Origin: Macrostomum hystrix
Lineage: Eukaryota; Platyhelminthes; Macrostomidae
Length of the DNA: 64,000 nt
Direction of reading: 5' to 3'
Assembly (NCBI GenBank): GCA_950097015.1
Contig: CATNEN010000003.1
Coordinates: 6,474,001 to 6,538,000, forward strand
Below the pieces are notes generated by a model. The model was not told where the DNA came from. It did no database searches and was given only the letters and a program-made list of their open reading frames with translations. Position 1 is the stretch's first letter, and every line of letters begins with the position of its first letter. Position numbers and translations under genes: made by a program. Positions 56,801 through 64,000 of the stretch are shown in pieces.

Positions 56801-57732
56801 ACCGAGGACACTGGGCGGCAGGGATGGCTTCTGTTGGCCGGCTCGACTGCGGGCTGTGTGAAATAAAACAGCACATATTAGCTACTAAAGCCTTCTCTCC
56901 GCGGATCACAAATCTCATAAATAATACCTTGCCATACTACTACTGCAAAAAAACAGTAGTAATGATTGATTACGATTGCCCTAATTGAGCCAGATGTGCA
57001 GCCAACAGCACAGCCGCAGCTATTGCGCGACGCATTTGTAGGCTGCGTACGGCTGTTCAGTCCATGGACTGGGACGCCACACTCATCCTCAATTACCCCA
57101 GCTAATACTCCCTGGAACCCATTAAACAGCTGGGTGAACTGAAGCAATGCAGAGTTTCAGTGGAGTCGGGAATCGAACAGTGAGTCCAACACTCTAACTA
57201 CTACTTACTAACAACTTAGTAGTGTGATTCGAACATCGGATTTTATATTTAAAGTAACGAAATATCAATCTTACGAGTTTCGGTGACAAAACGCGGCGAG
57301 AATAATGACAGATTGTTCAGCCTCGGCGTGGTACCAGCCGATCGACTTTCCTGGAATTTTGAGCATTCCGAAGCATTGCATAATCAGTTTTTGTATGCTA
57401 GTTAACACTGCAGTGTTATCAATTTCCTCACCACTACAGCGGCAACAGCAGCAGCAGCAGCCGCCGGATCGCCGGATCTTCCCATCAGAGCGTCTATAAG
57501 TCCCGGCGTGATTGCGAAGCCCTGTCGCATCGCGGCCTCGGCTAGACGCTCGTCCATTGAGATGTCCTCGCCTTCGTCGTGCTGCACCCAGGCGTCGCGA
57601 TGCACGGTGGTTGCGGCGTCCACCCGAGCCGGGACCTTCTTGGGCGTGCCGGATGCGGCGTCGGCCCGACTTGGTCCGGAAGACTGGTCGGCGAAGCTGC
57701 CTTCGTGATGGCTCTGAGAAACGTCTTGAAAC

Positions 57733-57765
<33 letters not shown>

Positions 57766-59339
57766 GGCTGCATCGGTCCTCTATCAAGCCACAACAATTG
57801 CTGGCCAAATCGTTCCAGATGTCCCATCCGGAGCCTTTCGTGAAGATCGTCGTCAGTGTGACCATTGAGAGCTGGGACTGCAGAATTTGACCATCGAAAA
57901 TGATTCAGAACCAGATTTGGATCGACAAGGGTTGGCCAAGACGGTCCGCTCATTCCGTTGCCGACATTGTAGCCGCCATCAATCACATCATAATCGTCGA
58001 CGGCTGTTCCAGTACTAGCTGTCTGCTGTCTTTGCTGCTGCTGCTGTTGCTGCTGTTCCATAGCGCGAAACACGGACATCCAAGAGCCGCCATGGTCGCC
58101 ATTGTTAGATAGCGTCAACAATGGGAATGGCATTTGTTGCTGTTGCCTTAATACATTTGGCAAAGAGTTATAGTCCTGATTGGACGTCGGCGGCAGCTGC
58201 TGCTGCTGCTGCAGTCTAACCGAGAACGGTATTTGAGGTCGCTGACTCAACGGCGGCAAATTCAAATTTAAATCGGATTCAAATGCCGGATTAGCAAAGT
58301 TTAAATTCTGCGGCTGGACACCGCCGTAGTTTGTGGTGACCTCCGTGACCTCGGTGAGATCGTCGCTCTGACCCGACTCGCGTCTGGATCGGCCGCTATG
58401 ACCTGAGGCTTGCCGGCCGTAGCGAAACGACGACTGACTGCCGACGCCGCCGCCGCCACCAAGACTTCGACGAGAATAACGACGCCGACCGGACCTGCCA
58501 CTGTGGTAACCATGCGGCGAAGAGTCGCTATTATTGTTGTCGGAGTCGTTTGGATCAGCGTCGAGTGCTTGGACAACCGCTGCCACGCTGGCTTGTTGAA
58601 ACTGCAAAGGATCGGGGTCGATCGGCTTGGTTAATCTTACTCAAAAAATGACGGATAATATGGTTCTAGAAAAGAGAAACTTTCTGTCATAGTACACCAA
58701 GGGAACTGGTCATAAACAGATAAATCATAAAGCATCTGGTCATAAAGTAGCACAATGATCCGGTCTTAAAGTAGTTGAATGATCTGTTCATAAAGTAACG
58801 GAATGATCTGGTCATAAAGTAACGGAAAGATCTGGTCATAAAGTAACGGAATGATCTGGTCATAAAGGGTCAGAATGATCTGGTCATAAAGTAGTAGAAT
58901 GATCTGTTCATAAAGTAACGGAATAATCTGGTCATAAAGTAACGGAATGATCTGGTCATAAAGTAACGGAATGATCTGGTCATAAAGTAACAGGATGATC
59001 TGGTCATAAAGGGTCAGAATGATCTGGTCATAAAGGGTCAAAATGATCTGGCCATAAAGGGTCAAAATGATCTGGCCATAAAGGAATATAATTATCTGGT
59101 CATAAATAGCGGAATGAATAATGACTAACCTTAAACAATCGTTTCATTTCTCGCCTCAAAACCTGTTGAATCTGTTCGGCCAGAGCGGGTCCAGTCAAAC
59201 CGTTGATGCTTCCGCTGCTAAAATTTCCGCTTGCGGTGGCTGCTGCTGCTGCTGGTCCTGCGGTGGCTGCTGCTGCTGCTGATGAAGCCATGTTGTTACG
59301 AAATAAAATCGAGCCCTCGACAGGATTCCGCCGGTCGCG

Positions 59340-59372
<33 letters not shown>

Positions 59373-61236
59373 ACTAGCGGAATGCGAAGAAGCCGGAGGT
59401 CGTTGATGAAGCTGAACGAAGCGGTCGTGTCTGAATAATAGTGTTTTTTTAGGATGTCGTGTTGGAGTTGAAAATACGTTTGTTGGCTAGCTATCTGCAG
59501 CCAACGTTTTAACTTCTCCGAGGTATTTTTGTGGGTGAGAACAGGTATTAACCTCACTGGCGCGAGTACTAGCGACAGTAAGAGAGAGAAGAGAGAAGGC
59601 AGAGAAGCGACAGGGACAAGAAGGAGAGACAGGAAAGCAGATTGAAGGCTTAGATTTTATGCACAATGGCAGTGTGTACAGGTCTCAATACTGTACATTC
59701 TACCATAGAGTATTGCATGTACACCAATTAACACTCACAACTGAGATAGAGCAGAGTGCATATAAGACAGAGCAAAGCAGAAAAGTATATTTAGTCTAAC
59801 ATAGGCCTAGCCAAACAACGTTAGCTATAAAACCCCCTAGGCCAGAAAAAAGTGAATTGGCGGTAATTAGAAATTGGAAAGCTAATAGCATCATTATATA
59901 ATGCAATTATAGACATCATCATCCAGATAATTAGACTGAAACTACAGACACCAATATCACACTAATTAGACTGAAACTACAGACACAAATATCTAACTAA
60001 TTAGACTGCAATTACAGACACCGATATCACACTAATTAGACTGCAATTACAGACACCAATATCACACTAATTAGACTGAAACTACAGACACAAATATCTA
60101 ACTAATTAGACTGCAATTACAGACACCAATATCACACTAATTAGACTGCAATTACAGACACCAATATCAAACTAATTGGACTGATATTACAGACACAAAT
60201 ATCACACTAATTAGACTGCAATTACAGACACCAATATCACACTAATTAGATTGTGATTACAGAAACCAATATCACACTAATTAGACTGAAACTACAGACA
60301 CCAATATCACACTAATTAGACTGCAATTACAGACACCGATATCACACTAATTAGACTGCAATTACAGACACCGAATCATCACACTAATTAGACTGCAATT
60401 ACAGGCACCAATATCAAACAAATGAGCCAACGAAATGACACTGACACATTGACATCGCCGTCAAGTCCAGCTCGATTATCAACAGTCGCCGGTTCATTGG
60501 ACGGCAAATGGTTACTGCGTCCGTTACTGTTGTTGTTGTTGTTGCTGTTTCTCCAGGCGCGCTGTTTCGATGCGCCGCCTGCCGAGGGCTCTCGCGCGTT
60601 TTTTGCCTCGCTAACAAAATCTGCCAGGTGTTTGTCAGCGGCTCGGCGGATTCGTTCGCTGTGCGAAATTGAAGCGGAGCTAGGCGTGCCTGCCCCGCTG
60701 CTGCTGGCTATGGAACTGCCGGGTGGACTGCCTGCCCGAGAAGGCTGCGGTTGCTGCTGCTGCTGCTGCTGCTGATGCTGATGCTGATGAGGCAGATAAT
60801 CTCGCTGGTCGGCGGATGTCGCGGAAGACTAGTTTCAAAGGAAATGTTTAACATATATATACTATAGGGTTATAACAGTTTTTATAGACAGACAGTTCAG
60901 GACAGACTACTGAAGACAGACTGTTGAAGAATGTTGAATGTTGAAGACAGACTGTTGAAGACAGACAGTTAAAGACAGACAGTCAAAGACAGACAGTCAA
61001 AGACAGACAGTTGAAGACAGTCAGTTGAATACAGACAGTCAGAGACAGACAGTCAAAGACAGACAGTCAAAGACAGACAGTCAAAGACAGACAGTCAAAG
61101 ACAGACAGTCAGAGACAGACAGTCAAAGACAGACAGTCAGAGACAGATAGTTGAGGACAGTCAGTTCTTAAAAGCATCGAAAGTTACCTGTTGTTGAAAA
61201 CGACGACGTTTTTGTAATTTCTTTCGTTTCTGCACA

Positions 61237-61269
<33 letters not shown>

Positions 61270-61726
61270 TGTGATTGATGCTGCTGCTGCTGACTGTAGG
61301 TGGAATCATCTTCAAACGAAGCTCCTACAGATTGGCCCTCTGGAGCAGAAGCGGCTAACTGCTGCTGCTGCCTCACAGCGCCATAGACAGCGTAGACCAG
61401 CAGGGGCTGATTCAGTCGAATCCTCACACTGGGCAGACCGGTTCCAGCTAGCTTAGCCGAATTCATTGAAGAACTCGGCACAAGCAGCGGCTGTTGACGA
61501 TAAGTCCAACGAACTAGCCAAGTTAGTCGATCAGCTATCGACTGCGGACACGTACCAGCTGGTACGATAATATTCGGCACCTCGCGACGTTGCAATTTCT
61601 GTTGCTGCTGTTGCAATTGTTGCAACTGTTGCAACTGTTGCAACTCCGAGTTTCTAGGTGTTGACAGGCTGTTGCTGCGCGCTCGATTGCCTAGGTCCAA
61701 TTCGGCCTTTCGCAGCCCTAGCGGAA

Positions 61727-61759
<33 letters not shown>

Positions 61760-64000
61760 TTAGAGACTGTTGAGATTGTTGAGAACGCTGAGAGTCGTCA
61801 ATAGTGTTTAGACTTTCCTGACTACCAGCCTTGTTTAAGGTGCCGTGACTTGCTGATCGATGCATGCCGTTGTTTGATGACTCGGTCTGGTGTAGTTGCG
61901 GTAGATTTTAGTGGGTCAGGTTGAGTCAGGTTGAGTCAGGTTGAGTCAGGTGGGTCAGGTTGAGTCAGATGGGTCAGGTTGAGTCAAGTGGGTCAGGTTG
62001 AGTCAGGTTGAGTCAGGTTGAGTCAGGTGGGTCAGGTTGAGTCAGGTGGGTCAGGTTGAGTCAGGTGGGTCAGGTTGAGTCAGGTGGGTCAGGTTGAGTC
62101 AGGTGGGTCAGGTGGGTCAGGTTGAGTCAGGTGGGTCAGGTTGAGTCAGGTGGGTCAGGTGGGTCAGGTTGAGTCAGGTGGGTCAGGTTGAGTCAGGTGG
62201 GTCAGGTTGAGTCAGGAAGGTCATTTTGAGCCACACAGGTCATCTTAATAAAGGGTATTAAGAAAAACAAAAATCTCACGAAAATCGGCGGCTTATGTCG
62301 ATCTCTCTGTTGCAGCGATGCTCTCGGCTTCCTTGGCGAGGGCGGATTCTGCTGCTGATGCTGCTGCTGACTGCCCTGATAGCTGAAACTGCGCTGAAAA
62401 ACTGGATGTTGCGGCTGCGGCTGCTGAGGCGGATGAGGCTGCTGCTGCTGCTGTTGCTGTGGCTTCTGATTCTTCTGCTTTTGCCACTCCTCCAACCAGA
62501 CAGCTTCAGCGTTATCCAGCAGCATGGACGGTCCCGGGTCAGTTCCGCCGCTATTGTCCTCCGTTGCCATAGCAACCGCTAGAAAGGTGTCGACCAGATC
62601 GAGAAACGCCGGTTCTAATTCATGCTGCCGGCAGCCAATGGGAGGCAACTCAAATGGCGGCGTTGGCCATTGAAATTTGTCATCTTTAGTTGTCATAGCA
62701 ACGAAATCATTGTCGCTCTCAGCAGCTTGACTTGCCGGCTGTTGCCTGCGTCTTAGACGATAATAGTCGGCGAGGGTCTTTGTGGCTGATTGGTTCCCGT
62801 CAACCATGGCGGCCGTTTCATCGCAGTCGTCGTTTTCAGAATCAGCCGGCGAGCTCAGTTGTAAGCGGCTCCAATCTTCGTCGACCAGACGATCGAGGCG
62901 CAGCTGAGCGACACCGGCTAGACTGCCGGCTAAGCTGGCTAGAAGATCGGCGAGTTGCCTGTAAAATGTTTTTTTAAGGGGCCATCCCTGTTGTCAACGC
63001 GCTATATTTGAAATACCCCACCGCCTACCTTACGATAGCTCCAGAATCAAATGACCGATTTTCGTGAAAGTCCACCACATGGATCAAAATTTTCCGTCAT
63101 TTACAATAATAAAATAATAATAATAATAATAAAAATAATTGCAGTAGGGCTGCGGGCAATAGCACATCAACTTTATGATACTAGACCCGCAGCCAGCGAG
63201 GAGGCAATTCTGCCCATTTCGCTGACTCCTGAGCACACACGCACACAGATACTGTACGCAGGCACACGCTTACACAGGTTGTGTACATCTGCCCTGACTT
63301 TCTCATCGTCAGGCAGTGTACACTCTCACTGTGCCTTGGAGGTTGGCCCACAATGGTGTAAATTGCACGACAAGCCCCCAAGCCTTATCTCCGCGGCTGC
63401 GCCCCAAATAAATGTGGCCTCGCCGTGGAATCGAACTTAGGGACCTTGGTGCGAGAGGCAAACCCGTTGACATTCTTCAAATAAACTTCTACGAGTATGT
63501 CGAATCTAAATTAATAATTTAATCAATCAAAGCCGAAATGATTAAATGATGAATTTTTTTAGCAGAGAAATATGCCCATCTTTTCGGTTCTTGCCAACAG
63601 ATACCCGCGACCAGAATCGTTGAATATCTTGACGATGTCATTCAACGTCAATGATTCTGATTCAATGATTTCATGATTCTGAAAGTTGTTTCATCGGATA
63701 AAGAGGCAAATTTTAGCCCCTGTTGTGGGTTGGTTGAACATCTTGAGAGATACAGGAAAAAAACGGCCGTAAAAATGAAATAAAAAACATCGATAAAAAA
63801 TCTTACCGATCCTGAGGCAAGTCAGCAGCCAAAGCCAGCAATAGGCAGTGCAGACTGTGCCAGTCTGTAAACAATTTCCATTTGGCCAACGGTACAAGAT
63901 GTAAGGCCCATGCCAGACAGTCAGCTGACTTTCTCATCCATCGTTCGTCGACAGCACTGTCTGGTCCATTGTCGGCAGTCAAGGCCAGAGTCACTCGCTC
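53700..64000 (-). CDS. CPLANE1: CPLANE1-like (C5orf42/JBTS17) ciliogenesis protein, twelve 3' exons, 5'-truncated by window
   Basis: Exons (minus): 64000-63807, 62958-62280, 61886-61188, 60828-60446, 59430-59130, 58601-57432, 57350-57275, 56853-56291, 55798-55554, 55466-55368, 55205-54328, 53884-53700. All eleven junction phases agree, giving about 1823 residues, close to what human CPLANE1 (about 3200) has after the matching point. CPLANE1 is a ciliary planar-polarity effector acting at the basal body/transition zone; human mutations cause Joubert syndrome. Evidence: CLAWALHLVPLAKWKLF...LLLALAADLP (exon a), HELEPAFLDLVDTFLAVAM (b) and ADRLTWLVRWTYRQQPLLVP (c) resemble the mid-region as I remember it. 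The rest is low-complexity with many polyQ runs and a C-terminal Arg/Glu coiled coil (DWMEQRRREQLERFKKEQQQ). The identification is by recall, not alignment; another large ciliary protein is possible. Most introns carry private minisatellites. Confidence 0.68.
53925..54265. repeat. CPLANE1 intron k-l 16-bp minisatellite
   Basis: About 22 copies of gagatgagacacgaca and gagatgagacacggga, the same family as 52955-53420 on the other side of the 3' exon. Inside intron 53885-54327. An open minus-strand frame runs from exon k through the array, so intron retention would add a long SHLSRVSS-type tail. Confidence 0.94.
54328..55205 (-). CDS. CPLANE1: CPLANE1-like exon k (coiled-coil region)
   Basis: Acceptor AATTTCAG|AGCTT, donor CAGG|GTGAGA, phase 1; about 293 codons. 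Encodes NRTPDDRAQLRDWMEQRRRE, ERFKKEQQQRRG, a polyGly run, then a long charged helix (AEAERQKRREQLRAERESRE, EARIRRLMQEEDR), FETDADYEDYLNRMVELSSA and KPDPQAQKRLHEQMRHAPVM. This resembles the basic helical C-terminal part of ciliary scaffold proteins. Confidence 0.75.
55368..55466 (-). CDS. CPLANE1: CPLANE1-like exon j
   Basis: A 99-bp exon, acceptor TTTTCAG|AACGCC, donor GA|GTAAGG, phase 2: TPPPMTDSDDQWQVPPLQLD then QLHSHRSGQSGN. Confidence 0.66.
55554..55798 (-). CDS. CPLANE1: CPLANE1-like exon i
   Basis: Acceptor ATTCGCAG|CTCTTG, donor CG|GTATGT, phase 2; 81 codons: LLSTIIELQSANQSQSFAAD then EDDEIRNFGGVSDQHRDSRR and DSDPFTPRRDLA. Confidence 0.68.
55860..56245. repeat. CPLANE1 intron h-i 51-bp minisatellite
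   Basis: About 7.5 copies of a 51-bp unit (caggaacacccaccacccca, aactggccataaaac, cccctcactcaagcgg), inside intron 55799-56290. The 17-codon period leaves frames open on both strands (HPPPQTGHKT on plus); I treat these as artefacts. Confidence 0.95.
56291..56853 (-). CDS. CPLANE1: CPLANE1-like exon h
   Basis: Acceptor TCACACAG|CCCGC completes a Pro codon; donor CGG|GTGAGT, phase 0; 188 codons. Contains GQQKPSLPPSVLGQMRFDDP, FLSVVSVDEGVWDDLVAKDM, polyQ, and LQDMDKRLRLIADMSDRFES as a likely coiled coil. Confidence 0.72.
56880..57215 (-). mobile_element. second tRNA-derived SINE family, in CPLANE1 intron
   Basis: On the minus strand the head reads tagttagagtgttggactca (A-box-like) then gttcgattcccgactcc (B box). 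The body has cacccagctgtttaatgggt and tgtgatccgcggagagaagg at the 3' end. It is unrelated in body to the other SINE family in this window. It occupies intron 56854-57274. Confidence 0.65.
57275..57350 (-). CDS. CPLANE1: CPLANE1-like exon g
   Basis: A 76-bp exon, acceptor AATTCCAG|GAAAG, donor ACTC|GTAAGA (phase 1). Encodes ESRSAGTTPRLNNLSLFSPR then FVTET. Found by splice signals and phase. Confidence 0.6.
57432..58601 (-). CDS. CPLANE1: CPLANE1-like exon f
   Basis: Acceptor CTTTGCAG|TTTCAA, donor GTG|GTGAGG; phase 0 both ends; 390 codons. Disordered: Ser/Arg/Gly-rich (GYHSGRSGRRRYSRRSLGGG), several polyQ runs, then a possibly ordered end EDISMDERLAEAAMRQGFAI, TPGLIDALMGRSGDPAAAAA. CAG/CTG runs leave other frames open on both strands. 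Confidence 0.7.
58690..59115. repeat. CPLANE1 intron e-f 24-bp minisatellite
   Basis: About 16 copies of a 24-bp unit (aatgatctggtcataaagta plus acgg), with agggtca variants, inside intron 58602-59129. Confidence 0.94.
59130..59430 (-). CDS. CPLANE1: CPLANE1-like exon e
   Basis: Acceptor TATTCAG|ACACG, donor AAG|GTTAGT. The chosen frame reads HDRFVQLHQRPPASSHSASQ, nine Gln, NPVEGSILFRNNMASSAAAA, and GPALAEQIQQVLRREMKRLF. A second frame is also open over most of the exon because of CAG runs; this one was chosen by phase and the amphipathic C-terminal helix. Confidence 0.6.
59900..60415. repeat. CPLANE1 intron d-e 35-bp minisatellite
   Basis: About 14 copies of a 35-bp unit (actaattagactgcaattac then agacaccaatatcac), with gaaactac and ccgatatc variants, inside intron 59431-60445. 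The remaining 450 bp (59440-59890) of the intron are purine-rich then AT-rich without repeats. Confidence 0.94.
60446..60828 (-). CDS. CPLANE1: CPLANE1-like exon d
   Basis: Acceptor AAACTAG|TCTTCC, phase 0; donor AATGT|GTCAGT chosen because it gives the phase-2 end needed by exon e. 127 codons: HQHQHQ then polyQ, RAGSPPGSSIASSSGAGTPS, ISHSERIRRAADKHLADFVS, an Asn run. The downstream boundary is the least certain in this gene. Confidence 0.55.
60890..61165. repeat. CPLANE1 intron c-d minisatellite (agacagacagtcaa)
   Basis: About 18 copies of agacagacagtcaa, 14 bp, with agttga and agtcag variants, inside intron 60829-61187. Confidence 0.93.
61188..61886 (-). CDS. CPLANE1: CPLANE1-like exon c
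   Basis: Acceptor ACACCAG|ACCGAG, donor CAG|GTAACT; phase 0 both ends; 233 codons. Contains VPNIIVPAGTCPQSIADRLT, WLVRWTYRQQPLLVP and VRIRLNQPLLVYAVYGAVRQ between three polyQ tracts; ends in basic QKRKKLQKRRRFQQQ. Confidence 0.74.
61905..62225. repeat. CPLANE1 intron b-c minisatellite (gtcaggttgagtcaggtgg)
   Basis: A 19-bp unit made of gtcaggttga (10 bp) and gtcaggtgg (9 bp), about 32 sub-units in varied order. It lies wholly inside the 393-bp intron 61887-62279. Confidence 0.95.
62280..62958 (-). CDS. CPLANE1: CPLANE1-like exon b
   Basis: Acceptor TTTTACAG|GCAAC completes an Arg codon; donor TTTTC|GTGAGA, phase 0; 226 codons. Starts QLADLLASLAGSLAGVAQLR, contains WPTPPFELPPIG and HELEPAFLDLVDTFLAVAM, then a polyQ/His/Pro region. 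Confidence 0.72.
63055..63115 (+). repeat. dispersed repeat fragment (left of SINE)
   Basis: ggatcaaaattttccgtcat and the preceding gtgaaagtccaccacat match the middle of the element at 4795-5220 (aaagtccaacacacggatca, aaattttcc). Its continuation appears at 63640-63780, after the SINE at 63145-63470. Confidence 0.6.
63145..63470 (-). mobile_element. tRNA-derived SINE, full length, in CPLANE1 intron
   Basis: Plus-strand signatures: gtagggctgcgggcaatagc, actagacccgcagccagcga, caattctgcccatttcgctg, gatactgtacgcaggcacac, gtcaggcagtgtacactctc and ccttggaggttggc. The minus-strand 5' end has the tRNA-like head (gtcccta agttcgattccac; B box). A taa-rich microsatellite (63105-63140) is the 3' tail. 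Confidence 0.85.
63600..63785 (+). repeat. dispersed repeat fragment (right of SINE)
   Basis: Matches 5060-5220: gattctgaaagttgtttcat, catcggataaagaggcaaat, attttagcccctgttgtgg, gttgaacatcttgag and gatacaggaaaaa. Together with 63055-63115 it looks like one copy split by the SINE. Confidence 0.6.
63807..64000 (-). CDS. CPLANE1: CPLANE1-like exon a (partial, cut by window edge)
   Basis: 64 codons plus two bases; ends LAADLPQD at donor CG|GTAAGA, phase 2. Carries the stretch that best matches the family: SADCLAWALHLVPLAKWKLF then DWHSLHCLLLALAADLPQ. Confidence 0.75.

Noticed and set aside
57508-57890. Plus-strand frames over the CPLANE1 exon f region
   Set aside because: They are antisense shadows kept open by CAG/CTG runs; the minus frame fits both splice phases.
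59195-59557. Minus-strand 120-codon frame starting MRLIPVLTHKNTSEKLKRWL
   Set aside because: It spans the acceptor at 59431 and uses a frame that does not match the phases of neighbouring exons.

Overview
This is a eukaryotic (animal) nuclear genome window. Evidence: multi-exon genes with GT-AG introns, a replication-dependent histone H2A/H2B pair with 3' stem-loops, tRNA-derived SINEs, MITEs and many minisatellites. A small gene joining EF-hands to a dynein-light-chain domain is the tegument-allergen-like architecture known mainly from flatworms, so a platyhelminth is the best guess. That placement is inference; no species is claimed.

Layout. 1-630: a 25-bp minisatellite and a possible first coding exon of a minus-strand gene running off the left edge. 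2.5-11.4 kb: no confident gene; SINEs and large tandem arrays, including a 2.6-kb 20-bp array. 11.6-23.6 kb (minus): a complete ten-exon gene for THO complex subunit 2 (THOC2; 1408 aa reconstructed), with a different tandem-repeat family in each of its nine introns. 24.1-26.9 kb: two MITE copies in opposite orientation with perfect 8-bp target duplications, one sitting in a second inverted repeat family. 30.0-31.7 kb: divergent histone H2B and H2A genes. 32.8-33.5 kb: the two-exon EF-hand/dynein-light-chain gene. 34.7-40.9 kb: more arrays, and a two-exon small membrane protein (39976-41368, minus) whose last exon lies inside a 42-bp array. 41.9-45.7 kb: a long pyrimidine array, a long purine array and a 21-bp heptad-coding array. 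46.5-47.3 kb (minus): four phase-consistent 3' exons of an unidentified protein. 47.5-48.8 kb (plus): a cholesterol-25-hydroxylase-like membrane di-iron hydroxylase. 49.5-52.9 kb (plus): an intronless 1125-aa ankyrin/TRPM-like cation channel. 53.7-64.0 kb (minus): twelve 3' exons of a large glutamine-rich protein best matching CPLANE1 (C5orf42/JBTS17, ciliary planar polarity effector), truncated by the right edge.

The genes form no operon; they cover unrelated housekeeping and membrane functions (mRNA export, chromatin, cilia, lipid hydroxylation, ion transport). Roughly a third of the window is minisatellite. Most arrays sit in introns or directly downstream of genes, and one 16-bp family recurs at several loci in both orientations. 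Exon structures were worked out by hand from splice consensus, reading-frame phase and remembered family sequences; no alignment or transcript was available.
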